Positions 14,946 to 23,061 of a DNA stretch of 32,262 bases are shown here, one piece after another. Numbering within the stretch: the first letter of the stretch is position 1; the number at the start of each line of letters is the position of its first letter. The DNA lies in NCBI GenBank assembly GCA_019058165.1, contig JAHLVZ010000022.1, positions 1-32,262 of the forward strand. The letters are read 5' to 3'. Made by a program: the position numbers and the translations under genes. The stretch is from Candidatus Heimdallarchaeota archaeon (GTDB lineage: Archaea; Asgardarchaeota; Heimdallarchaeia; JABLTI01). The notes under the pieces are model-generated. The model was not told the origin of the DNA, made no database searches, and saw nothing but the letters and a program-made list of their open reading frames with translations.

Positions 14946-16043
14946 CTATTTTAATTCTTGTTCTTTTACTTTTTCTCTTGAAATACGCGATTTTTCCACA
15001 AATTCTTCAAGATTTTGCATGCCTATTTCTCGTTTTTTGTTTTCTATTTCATGAATAGCTTTTACGAGAAAACTATTGAGTGGGGCTTCTAAACCAACTT
15101 CTTTTGCTTTCTTTGCTATATAACCATTTATGAAGTCAATCTCAGTTTTACGTCCAGCTTTCAAATCCCATAAGAGAGAAGATTTTATTGCTCCATGTCT
15201 TTTAATACTAATTCGTTTAATGATATTGCTAATTAGTCCAAATTTTATTCTTGTAAAGAGATTGTCTTTAGGTCTAGCTTTGTAAAAGAAAGAACGGAGA
15301 TTTATATTATCTGCTTTTTCAAGTGTAATATTGTTTGCCTCGGCAATGTGTATGCCTTCTCTTTTCGTATCACCCATTATTTGGGATAAGATTTTGTGAT
15401 TACAGAGTTCACCTACTGTTAAATCAAATAATGCACTTAATGGTGCAATTACAGAGTTTACTATTAATTTACCCCACCTATACCCAACAATATTATCAGT
15501 TAAAATAGTTGGTCTCCAAAGATCAAGTAAGGTTTTCATCTCAATTAATCTCGGATCATCAGAATTATTGCCAGCTTCAAACCCTAAGATAAAATCACCA
15601 GTTTTTGATGTAATCCTTATACTACCAGGTTCGGATTTAGTAGCTCCCCAACCAACTACCCCTGCAACAATTTGCTCTCGAGGAAGATATTTTGCCATAA
15701 TGTCTGTATTGCCAAAACCGTTCTGTAAACTGTAAACGAGACTATTAGGAGTTAATATTGATTTTATATCCTTCATTACCTTATCAGTATCTAGATTTTT
15801 AACAACAACTAAGATATGCTTAAATTTCCGATCAAAATCTTTTATGTTATTCTCAATTGGTATCGTGAAAGGTTTTTCAAAGCCATCTATTTTCAATCCA
15901 CTCTTCTTGATAGCATTGTAATGATCACCTTTTCTATTAACAAAACATACATCCTTATTTGCAGTTTGAATAATTGCTCCTATTGTTCCTCCAATAGCAC
16001 CTGCTCCAATAATTAATACTTCTCCTGTTTGTATCTTCTTCAT
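14946..16043 (-). CDS. Ketopantoate reductase family protein (PanE/ApbA)
   Basis: A 365-residue NAD(P)-dependent reductase of the 2-dehydropantoate 2-reductase fold. The Rossmann loop GAGAIGGTIGA is near residue 12. VVVKNLDTDKV, the SLQNGFGNTDI strand and VVGWGATKSEPGSI follow the family order. The catalytic Lys lies in YRWGKLIVNSVIAPLSAL, and KTEIDFINGYIAKKAKEVGL is the conserved C-terminal helix. At 365 residues it is longer than the usual roughly 300 because of an insertion at about 245-285. Not all members make pantoate, so no gene symbol is given. ATG 16043 follows ggggag by seven bases; upstream ATGs at 16103 and 16058 are less likely. Confidence 0.85.
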   Translation of the reverse strand: MKKIQTGEVLIIGAGAIGGTIGAIIQTANKDVCFVNRKGDHYNAIKKSGLKIDGFEKPFTIPIENNIKDFDRKFKHILVVVKNLDTDKVMKDIKSILTPNSLVYSLQNGFGNTDIMAKYLPREQIVAGVVGWGATKSEPGSIRITSKTGDFILGFEAGNNSDDPRLIEMKTLLDLWRPTILTDNIVGYRWGKLIVNSVIAPLSALFDLTVGELCNHKILSQIMGDTKREGIHIAEANNITLEKADNINLRSFFYKARPKDNLFTRIKFGLISNIIKRISIKRHGAIKSSLLWDLKAGRKTEIDFINGYIAKKAKEVGLEAPLNSFLVKAIHEIENKKREIGMQNLEEFVEKSRISREKVKEQELK

Positions 16044-16246
16044 AGAAATTCTCCCCATGAAAGGAATTCTAATTCTGTGTTTGTAATAAACAATTAATAA
16101 CATAAATCAGTTAATTTATTTCTTTCGCTAAATGTAGCGAAATCATTCAAAATAACTTTATTTCCTTATCAGTAAATACAGCAATACTAAAAATTCAAAA
16201 ACAATTTAAGACACTATAGAATTAGTTTGTAATGGAAGGTATGACT

Positions 16247-17194
16247 ATGGATTTGGATTCCTCAAAGGATATTGAACAAGAAACTCTTTTTGATAAAAAA
16301 ATAAGCATTGAAAATATTTTAACTGAGGATATAGCACAATTCCATTTGAAAATCTCAGGAAACAAAATCTCTGCAGCGAGAATCGAAGGATCATTTGATA
16401 ATTATTTTGAATATAGTAAGCAGCTGAAAAGCAATTTGTGGAATAAAGGATTAAACATTTCTCTTGATAATGTCACTCTTTATCCATATCATCTTCAAAT
16501 AGCTTATGTACAAACTTTTGAAAAATTATTGGGAAATGCCTTGGAAGTTTCTAATAGAGCAAAATATCTACGAACAATCATTTTAGAATTAGAAAGAATT
16601 TCCTATCATCTCTCATTCATAAGTATTTTAGGATTAGGCATCTCTTATCCACTTTTATTCTCAAAAGCAATTTCATTACGAAAATTAATTCTTGGTTCTA
16701 TAAATGATATAACGAATTCTTCTGATAGTGAATCCTACATTAATTTCGGAGGAGTTTCTAAAGATATTGATGTAAAACTAACTAATAGATTATTATCCGC
16801 TTTAGAGAGCATCAAGAAAAATAGTATAAGACTTAAAAAGAAAATTTCCAGAAATTCCTTATTAAAAGGATTATTGCAAGATGTAGGATTTTTATCTCGA
16901 GATTCAGCCAAAAAATTATCTTTAGTAGGACCCATAGCCAGAGCCTCAGGTATAACAGCTGATGTCAGAAGAACAGATCCTTACGCAGCCTATGAAACAG
17001 TTCAATTTAATGTTCCAGTGTATGATTCTTGTGATCTCTTCGGAGAAGTAATGGTTCGACTCGATGAAATCATTGAGTCTATATTTATATTGAAACAACT
17101 TCTATCAAACCTACCTGAAGAAAGTTTGAATCAGAAATTTATTCACGATCAGATTCCTGCAAATAATTCTGTTATGCTTATCGAAACACCATAA
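16247..17194 (+). CDS. NuoD/hydrogenase large-subunit-like protein, interrupted by TAA
   Basis: The 315 residues before the stop match the 49-kDa/NuoD family of complex I and group 4 hydrogenases. AEVSNRAKYLR-type text and ILELERISYHL (112-122) fit the 'P.RA.yiR.i..ELeRi.sHL' block; GPIARASGITADVRRTDPYA (from 228) fits 'GPnlRASGi..DlR...PY'; VMVRLDEIIES also fits. The N-terminal GPxHP and HRGIEK motifs and all CxxC Ni-Fe ligands are absent, so it is neither a hydrogenase nor a normal quinone subunit. It ends VMLIETP-stop where relatives have EAPRGE, and the same frame continues to 17380. ATG 16247 has gaaggt six bases upstream; ATG 16232 is also possible. Confidence 0.8.
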   Translation: MDLDSSKDIEQETLFDKKISIENILTEDIAQFHLKISGNKISAARIEGSFDNYFEYSKQLKSNLWNKGLNISLDNVTLYPYHLQIAYVQTFEKLLGNALEVSNRAKYLRTIILELERISYHLSFISILGLGISYPLLFSKAISLRKLILGSINDITNSSDSESYINFGGVSKDIDVKLTNRLLSALESIKKNSIRLKKKISRNSLLKGLLQDVGFLSRDSAKKLSLVGPIARASGITADVRRTDPYAAYETVQFNVPVYDSCDLFGEVMVRLDEIIESIFILKQLLSNLPEESLNQKFIHDQIPANNSVMLIETP

Positions 17195-17380
17195 GGAGAT
17201 CTCTTCAGTTTTGCAATTAGTAAGAAAGGAACACCTGCTGAAAAACCAGTAAATTATAGCATTGTCTCCCCAATTAAACTAAATATACAAGGAGTCCTTT
17301 CCCGTCTTTCTGGTGAGCCATATGATAATGCATTAACTATCTTACTGTTAATAGGTGAAGGCTGGAATAATTTCATTTAA
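17195..17380 (+). pseudogene. In-frame C-terminal continuation of the NuoD-like gene
   Basis: The frame after the TAA at 17192-17194 reads GDLFSFAISKKGTPAEKPV, then VSPIKLNIQGVLSRLSGE and NALTILLLIGEGWNNFI-stop, 61 codons. It matches the NuoD C-terminus ('EAPRGEl.y.i.s.g..pyR.k.rsPsf.n...l..ll.G...aD...i.gSiD'). The stop replaces the residue after Pro, normally Arg. One base change from AAA (Lys) gives TAA. Either the gene is freshly broken or the base is a sequencing error; the preserved sequence after the stop argues for a recent event. The final SIDPCxxC element is not present. Confidence 0.75.
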
Positions 17381-17400
17381 GAGTACCAAAAATTAGTGTT

Positions 17401-18435
17401 CTACTCTTTTAATGAGTGGTTTTCAGAAGGCTCAATATTTATTTTTTTAAATTTTTTAATTGATTGAATAAATTTCCGAAAGTTTTTACGTTCAAAGATT
17501 AAGAAAATTACAAATTGAAGTGAAACTCCACCTACAATCCAGTATACTGACCCCATCTCTCTTCCGGGTTCTTCAAATGAGCTAGAAACAATATCGATGG
17601 TTTTCGTAATAACGAGTACACCTTCCGCAGCATTTGGAAAGCTACTTATTTGTTTCACTTTTGAAATGGTAGTTCCGGTAACTAATAAACCATCAGAATA
17701 CCCATAAGAAAGCATAGTATGGTTTTCGAATTCACCAAAATAAACGAATTTTCCTAGGTAATCAGAGAAAATGAATTCTTCATATTGGGTAACATTCGTA
17801 AGTAAATTGGTTACATTGCGTATTCCCTCAAATGTTGAGATAAGACTATAGTTTGTAGCATGATAATTATTTGCTACAATGGTGAGATTTTCCCCAATTG
17901 TAAGATTGGCATGTGTCCAGAAAAAGGCGGAGGTATTTATTGGATAATAACTTGTATTTGAAGAGGAAGAGATTTGATGAGTATAACTATTGATAGTTAT
18001 GTTATTTTTTATTAAAATAAAGTGTTCAGTAGAGTGTCTTCGTATAGTTTCGTTTTCATTTATCATTAATTCCTCATATGAGGAATAAGTATAGTGCTGC
18101 TCTATATCAAATTTTATTTCATCCTCTGTTACATTCATTACTTTTATCGCAATCCCTGTGATTTCTTCTATAGACCATCTCAAGGCAGTATAATTAACAG
18201 CTTCCAATGTTTGATTGTCGTTTTTCTCCGAATACAAGCCTGTTATGTTCCCTTCGAAATCAAAATTGTTTGTTTCTTCATAAGAAAAAATTTCATCAAT
18301 TTTGAAGAGATAATGGTTTGCAGAAGTAGAATCATCTAAGAGTTTTGCACCAGAAACTGAGGATGCAAATACAATTAAAATGCAAAATATTACAGATAGC
18401 GAAGTTCGATATATTTGTTTGTAATTTTTTTGCAT
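17401..18435 (-). CDS. Secreted, sequon-rich, C-terminally anchored protein
   Basis: A 344-residue protein of unknown family. It has a signal peptide (TSLSVIFCILIVFASSVSGA, about 11-30), a long extracytoplasmic region with 14 N-x-S/T sequons, a C-terminal membrane helix (VYWIVGGVSLQFVIFLIF, about 300-317) and a basic cytoplasmic tail with FERKNFRKF. Such density of sequons suggests heavy N-glycosylation at the cell surface. ATG start. It lies convergent to the NuoD-like gene (20 bases from its last stop) and divergent to the NuoH-like gene. No link to them is proven. Confidence 0.8.
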   Translation of the reverse strand: MQKNYKQIYRTSLSVIFCILIVFASSVSGAKLLDDSTSANHYLFKIDEIFSYEETNNFDFEGNITGLYSEKNDNQTLEAVNYTALRWSIEEITGIAIKVMNVTEDEIKFDIEQHYTYSSYEELMINENETIRRHSTEHFILIKNNITINSYTHQISSSSNTSYYPINTSAFFWTHANLTIGENLTIVANNYHATNYSLISTFEGIRNVTNLLTNVTQYEEFIFSDYLGKFVYFGEFENHTMLSYGYSDGLLVTGTTISKVKQISSFPNAAEGVLVITKTIDIVSSSFEEPGREMGSVYWIVGGVSLQFVIFLIFERKNFRKFIQSIKKFKKINIEPSENHSLKE

Positions 18436-18560
18436 GACTTAATAGCTCCCAAATTTGCAAATCTATTTGTTGCGTCAAAAGATTTTTAGCATTTCTTAAT
18501 TAATCATTTAAATATTAAATATCCTTAGTATTAAAAGGGAAAAACTAGATTAAATTTCCT

Positions 18561-18570
18561 TCTATATATA
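18561..18570 (+). promoter_or_regulatory. TATA box of NuoH-like gene
   Basis: tctatatata about 30-40 bases before the ATG at 18601, followed by SD ggag (18588-18591) nine bases before the ATG. Confidence 0.45.
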
Positions 18571-18600
18571 ACAAAGGATAACTGATCGGAGAAGTGCTAG

Positions 18601-19656
18601 ATGTTAGGTCCATGGTTTGAAATCGTAATATTCCCAGGATTTGTCTTTATAGTTATTCTAGCAATTTTAAGTGAACAAATAAATAGTCGACTTAACTCCC
18701 GCTTCTATTTCAAAACAGAAAAAACCCCAATGTTTATTCCAATTGTTGAAAACTTCAAGTTTTACATAAAAGGAGAAGAAGAAAGTATAAGTAGAAATTC
18801 TATTCTCCAAGGAATAATACTAGTTTTTATGGTAGCTTTACCATTATTTGCTTCCTTACTACTACCAATCAATCTTTGGAGATCTTTTGAAAACCTCCAA
18901 ATACCAAACAGGATAGGTGTATATGGTGGGTATGCTGGTACAAATGAGGGTATTGTGGGAGTTATTACTTTTGAAGGGGATCTCTTACTTCTGTTTGCAA
19001 TAATACTATTTTTTGGTTTCCTCACATTTTTGTCTCAATACTTGAATAAACATCATTTCACAAGAGATTCTCTAACAAAAACTTTCACTTTTATGATTTT
19101 TGACATTCCATTGTTGTTTGTATTAATTAGTCCAATTATCACTAAGAGATCTTTAAGTTTAACAATTCTTGCAGAAGATATTCGTAGGATTGTAAGTGCC
19201 AATTTAACTTTTGGATTGGTATTATTGCTTCCACTAGCTATTGTGATTTCGTTGTTTTGTTTAGCATTGAAATTTGATCAACCTTATTATGATCGAATTA
19301 ATACTGATAGTATTATTAGAAGTAATGCTCCTACTCCTAAGAATTGGAAATTAAATTTTTGGAATCTTTCCATGAGACTAATGGAAGTTGTCATCGCAGG
19401 TTTAATAGTATCTGTTTTTCTAGGAGGTTCCTATTTGCCTATACCTATCCATGGAAATTATCAGATATTAGCCAATACTACGAATTTTATTTTCAAGTGT
19501 CTTGCTGTATTGATGATTACTACAATTATTAGAGCTTTAAGACCCCGAATGAAAGTAAATCAAACATTCAATTTTGCTTTGAAAATACTTACACCCCTTA
19601 GTTTTCTTTCGATTCTTCTAACTGGTGGTTATATTGGTTTAGTTGGTTTAAATTGA
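18601..19656 (+). CDS. NuoH-like membrane protein (complex I / group 4 hydrogenase family)
   Basis: The 351 residues have eight predicted TM helices (about 6-24, 66-90, 124-146, 160-180, 200-222, 262-280, 299-315 and 327-348), as in NuoH/Nqo8. The anchor motifs are recognisable but divergent: PMFIPIVENFKFYIKGE (43-59) for 'G.lQp.aD.iKll.KE'; ALKFDQPYYDR for 'PFDlPEAE'; IIRALRPRMKVNQTFNFALK (from 309) for 'W.RatlPR.R.DQlm.lgWK', followed by ILTPLSFLSILLTG. In complex I this subunit forms part of the quinone-site/proton channel link. Its partner here would be the NuoD-like protein 1.2 kb upstream. No NuoB, C, I, L, M or N subunit is in the window. SD ggag, ATG. Confidence 0.75.
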   Translation: MLGPWFEIVIFPGFVFIVILAILSEQINSRLNSRFYFKTEKTPMFIPIVENFKFYIKGEEESISRNSILQGIILVFMVALPLFASLLLPINLWRSFENLQIPNRIGVYGGYAGTNEGIVGVITFEGDLLLLFAIILFFGFLTFLSQYLNKHHFTRDSLTKTFTFMIFDIPLLFVLISPIITKRSLSLTILAEDIRRIVSANLTFGLVLLLPLAIVISLFCLALKFDQPYYDRINTDSIIRSNAPTPKNWKLNFWNLSMRLMEVVIAGLIVSVFLGGSYLPIPIHGNYQILANTTNFIFKCLAVLMITTIIRALRPRMKVNQTFNFALKILTPLSFLSILLTGGYIGLVGLN

Positions 19657-19723
19657 ACTGTGTAAATGATTACGTTAATAAAACATGATGCAATATTCTT
19701 TCTTATAATAGGTGAAGTTTGCT

Positions 19724-20344
19724 ATGGTAAGTGACTCATTTCAATTAGCTATGTTCATTATTTCACCAATCATACTTATTTTAGATGCTATTGTAATTAC
19801 AACAGGCATTTTTAGAAAACTCATTCGTAAAGAAAAAGAGGATGTTAACGAACGCGAGAGACTTTTCTCTATGGTAGATATTATGGAGAAAATTGGCATC
19901 GGACTTGGTATTCTTACATTAATTTTAGCAGGTTTTCTAGCAGTAAATATTCCAGATATACAAGGTGAATGGTTAGGTTGGTTTAACCCAATTACAATTA
20001 TCTTTCTAGTTATTATTGGATGTTTATTAGCACTAAGAACTTTAGATGATACACCTGTAACAGCTCTTATCGCAATTCTCGCAGGATTACTAGGAGCAGC
20101 AATTTTCGCAGCAGCTTTCGGAGAAAATGAATATGGAAGATGGATCTACTTTGCGGTATTCTTGGCAGTTGATGTAATAGTTTTCATGCTAGTACGAATG
20201 TTGACGAAACAAATGGCTATGATTGGCAGAATTTTAAATTGGTTCCCAGTAGCAATTATTGTTGTATTTGCTTGTTTAGGGTGGGGAATATTTCAAATCG
20301 TTTTGTTAATTATGCAGGGTATTAATCTGATTATACTGCCATAA
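19724..20344 (+). CDS. Six-TM membrane protein after NuoH-like gene
   Basis: A 206-residue protein with about six to seven TM helices (approximately 8-26, 50-70, 84-102, 109-128, 132-152 and 165-200). It has one charged cytoplasmic-looking loop, RKLIRKEKEDVNERERLF. I cannot assign a family. It could be a small membrane subunit such as a NuoJ/MrpB-like part, but no motif shows this. ATG 19724 is favoured: ggtgaa (19711-19716) is seven bases upstream, and the GTG at 19712 lies in that SD. It is 67 bases downstream of the NuoH-like stop with a hairpin terminator after it, so the two are likely one transcript. Confidence 0.7.
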   Translation: MVSDSFQLAMFIISPIILILDAIVITTGIFRKLIRKEKEDVNERERLFSMVDIMEKIGIGLGILTLILAGFLAVNIPDIQGEWLGWFNPITIIFLVIIGCLLALRTLDDTPVTALIAILAGLLGAAIFAAAFGENEYGRWIYFAVFLAVDVIVFMLVRMLTKQMAMIGRILNWFPVAIIVVFACLGWGIFQIVLLIMQGINLIILP

Positions 20345-20352
20345 ATAACATA

Positions 20353-20384
20353 TGATCGAGTTTCTCGATCAATTCTTTTTTCTT
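20353..20384 (+). terminator. Hairpin terminator
   Basis: A perfect 8-bp stem (20353-20360 with 20364-20371, loop ttt) is followed by a T-rich run. It ends the NuoH-like/6-TM unit. Confidence 0.7.
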
Positions 20385-20407
20385 ATAAAATTGTATCTAA
20401 AGCTGAT

Positions 20408-20455
20408 AAGATGAAAAAAAAAGAAAAAAATGGAAAAAGAAAATGAAATATTAGA
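20408..20455 (-). terminator. T-rich terminator of vWA gene
   Basis: On the minus strand this is a long T-rich tract right after the vWA gene stop at 20466. Confidence 0.4.
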
Positions 20456-20465
20456 TTAAAAATTT

Positions 20466-21941
20466 CTAATAATCATCTTCGTCGTCATCATCTTCTTCTA
20501 AAGCATCCATTTCAGCAATCTCTTCAGCAATTTCGTCGCCTGCACCACCATATTCTTCTTCTAGTGCTAGTTCAACTTCGTCAGTTTCTTCAATTTCCTC
20601 TGGTTCTTCAAAGAGATCTTCAGGAATTTCCTCAACTAATTCAGATGCTTCAGTCTTCAAGGCAATCATGAATCTACGAGCTAATAAATCATAAAACTTA
20701 GTTAGTTCACCAAGATCATTGGCTTCGTAAAATTCACCTCTACCGATTTCGGATAAGCGTTTCAATAATCGGTTATCAGCTTCTCCTAAACCAATAGTAT
20801 AAAGAACTGTATTTGGATAATCTCGTCCGCATTTTCGAGCGATTGGTACAGGGTTTATGCCTAAACCGTTACCTTTGTTTGGTTGTCCATCTGTTAAGAG
20901 AACAATCATTGTTGGATTCGCTTTTCCAGTTATGGAATTGGGCTCAAATTTTGCAGTCATTTCGTAAGCTTGTTGTAATGCTCCACTCATAAAAGTGAGA
21001 CCACCACCAGTTGAACATCTTTTTGAAACATAATCTGCAATTATTTCTAAGCCAGCAGATTTTGCTTGTCCAGTACAGGCAATGACCGGTGTGGGGCTTC
21101 CTGTTCCATAGTCTACTTCGAAAACATCGACGTCACCAGCAAAGCTAATTATGGAGAGCTGTTCTCCCCAGCCTCGAGATACTTTCTGCGATAAGAAAAG
21201 TAATGTAGCTAAAGCTGCGCCTTTAATTCGTGAAACCTTCTTCTCATCGAATTCATCTAAGAGATTGTCTAAGTCTTTTCCACCCTTTAAGCCACGTCGA
21301 AGACCTTCAACTGCTGTTCCTGTTCCTTTTACAACCATATCTTCTTTGCTCATTGAGCCAGATACATCAAGAACTAAGACTGCGTTAAATGACATTTCGC
21401 TTGCAGGAACCAATTGTACTTCAATTTCTTTTCCAGAAGGATCGATAATTCCTACTTCATCACCTTCTATTTCTGGATCTGATTCTAAGAAGCTTATTTT
21501 GACATGACCACAACCTGCGTCCGGCCAATCAACTTGTAAATTTCTGTAAATTGGACGATTTCTAATAACTGAAGTCATCTCATCGAAGTTTTCTAGAATA
21601 TAAGAAATACACTCTTCAACTGGTTGACCTTCTAAAGGTTCGATTCCAAATTTTACTCGAGTAATGGGTTCTCTTTTCAAATGAGCTTTTCTGACCTTTA
21701 CTCGATCACCATCACTGATATTGGCAGAATCTAATATTCCATTGTCAACTGCAATGGTTTCAGCTTCAACCTCATCATTCTCCAACACCTGTACTGCACA
21801 GCTATCTTCAAATTCATTGATGAGTTGAATAATATCAAAATCATCTACGCCAATTCTTTCCATATCACGTTTATTCAAGTAGGATCTTCCATCGATTTCA
21901 CCTACATTGATGACTGAAATATCAATAATTTTCTCAACCAT
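20466..21941 (-). CDS. Cdc48 N-domain-like plus vWA protein with acidic tail
   Basis: A 491-residue fusion. Residues 1-90 look like a double-psi beta barrel as in the Cdc48/VCP N-domain ('YLNKRDMERIGVDDFDIIQ', then 'GILDSANISDGDRVKVRKA'); 90-180 resemble the following Nc beta domain. A von Willebrand A domain follows (about 185-425) with an intact MIDAS: D192-x-S194-x-S196 in LDVSGSMS, T316 in GGLTF, D351 in LLTDGQP. The last 60 residues are very acidic, ending DDDDEDDY. It is cytosolic, with no TM. A Cdc48-like adaptor fused to vWA suggests recruitment to, or regulation of, an AAA or ubiquitin-type machine, but this is inference. ATG start with gtgatgatg just upstream. Confidence 0.8.
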   Translation of the reverse strand: MVEKIIDISVINVGEIDGRSYLNKRDMERIGVDDFDIIQLINEFEDSCAVQVLENDEVEAETIAVDNGILDSANISDGDRVKVRKAHLKREPITRVKFGIEPLEGQPVEECISYILENFDEMTSVIRNRPIYRNLQVDWPDAGCGHVKISFLESDPEIEGDEVGIIDPSGKEIEVQLVPASEMSFNAVLVLDVSGSMSKEDMVVKGTGTAVEGLRRGLKGGKDLDNLLDEFDEKKVSRIKGAALATLLFLSQKVSRGWGEQLSIISFAGDVDVFEVDYGTGSPTPVIACTGQAKSAGLEIIADYVSKRCSTGGGLTFMSGALQQAYEMTAKFEPNSITGKANPTMIVLLTDGQPNKGNGLGINPVPIARKCGRDYPNTVLYTIGLGEADNRLLKRLSEIGRGEFYEANDLGELTKFYDLLARRFMIALKTEASELVEEIPEDLFEEPEEIEETDEVELALEEEYGGAGDEIAEEIAEMDALEEDDDDEDDY

Positions 21942-22131
21942 TTTACATCATCACGGTTTTTTTGTGTAATTTTTATATATAATTACATACATTTACATAC
22001 TTTACCTTTTAAAAGGTTTGTATTTGGAATAACAAGAAAATTTTAAGAAAAAGAAGTGGAAAAAATTTTATGATTAATTGCTAAAAATTAAAAAAAGAAT
22101 GAAAAAGGTACTTGATAAAAAAATCAAGCAA

Positions 22132-22659
22132 CTAATCGTCGAAGACAAACAGATAATCCTTAAAACCTGTAACAGAACCTGTCTGATCTTCATAGATAAT
22201 TCTTAAAGTATACTCTAAGTAACGACCAAAAATGAAAAGTCCATCGGGATTCTCACCTTCGGGAGGTAAGGGACTATACAAAATGTCCAGAGTAAAATTA
22301 TAAGTAACAACCATTTCTTGACTTTTATAAAAAGTTATCAGAGTTTCATTATTGGCAGCTACAGGTGTTAATACGGGTTGTCCTGTGTCTTTGAAAATCA
22401 CAACTTCTTTCAGAATTCCTACGTCATAATCACAAATAATCCTAAAAGATAGATGAATATTATCAGTAATATTTCCTTTTATAGTGCCGTCTTTTATGGA
22501 CATGTCTAATTCTTTACGATATAACGGAATTGTTGCAGCCATAACAACAAAAAATACTGCTAAGACTGATGCAGCGACAATTATCCCTATCATTAAGGGG
22601 GTCATGGCTTTTCTATTTTTTAAGATATTTGAGAGCTTCATTGATTCTACACTATCCAT
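22132..22659 (-). CDS. Type IV pilin-like protein (class III signal peptide)
   Basis: A 175-residue secreted protein. RKAMTPLMIGIIVAASVLAV (from about 17) fits the archaeal pilin/archaellin class III signal (R/K-G/A followed by x-x-P and a hydrophobic helix), to be cut by a prepilin peptidase after the Ala. After the hydrophobic stalk the rest is beta-rich, with a few N-x-S/T sequons and a short aromatic end. It may be a minor pilin, a surface adhesin or a component of a type IV filament. ATG start without clear SD. It is a single gene, 190 bases from the vWA gene, with no peptidase or ATPase gene near. Confidence 0.8.
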   Translation of the reverse strand: MDSVESMKLSNILKNRKAMTPLMIGIIVAASVLAVFFVVMAATIPLYRKELDMSIKDGTIKGNITDNIHLSFRIICDYDVGILKEVVIFKDTGQPVLTPVAANNETLITFYKSQEMVVTYNFTLDILYSPLPPEGENPDGLFIFGRYLEYTLRIIYEDQTGSVTGFKDYLFVFDD

Positions 22660-22806
22660 CTTAACTGGTTTTTATCTAACTAATTAACCGAATGATTTCC
22701 AAACACTTTCTGATTGTTAATATTCCTTTAAAGTTATTTGGATAATTAATAATTTTTCCTTACAAATGTTAATTGAAGTCAGTTTTACTGTTAAAAAATG
22801 ATTTTT

Positions 22807-22827
22807 AAAGAATTTGGTCAATTCTTT
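22807..22827. repeat. 8-bp hairpin in 402-base gene-free gap
   Basis: aaagaatt/aattcttt (8 bp) with loop tggtc, followed on the plus strand by ttt and A/T. It lies in the gap 22660-23061 between the divergent pilin and GTPase genes, where I see no gene, tRNA or SD-ATG pair; it could end a small RNA. Otherwise the gap only holds AT-rich DNA and the GTPase promoter. Confidence 0.35.
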
Positions 22828-22967
22828 TTTATTATTATAAAATGAGTTTTTAGTACTTTTGCACTAATAATTGAATTTATTATAAGATTCGGAGAATATA
22901 ATAGCAAGAAAACACACCCCTACCAAAATGAAAAAAAAACTGAAATTTGTCGAAGACTAGTACGTAT

Positions 22968-22981
22968 CGAAAACTTAAATA
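22968..22981 (+). promoter_or_regulatory. TATA box and BRE of small GTPase gene
   Basis: cgaaaacttaaata fits an A-rich BRE and TATA box (cttaaata, 22974-22981). It predicts a transcript start near 23007, about 55 bases before the GTG start. Confidence 0.45.
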
Positions 22982-23061
22982 GGTAATTTTTGTAGGGATA
23001 TGATAAGTTTACTATGAATATAAATAAATCAAGGAAATAAAATCAATCGGAGATTCTCTCA

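Noticed and set aside
17192..17194. TAA as recoded amino acid (programmed readthrough)
   Set aside because: Pyrrolysine uses TAG and selenocysteine uses TGA; TAA recoding is not known in archaea. A nonsense mutation or sequence error is simpler.
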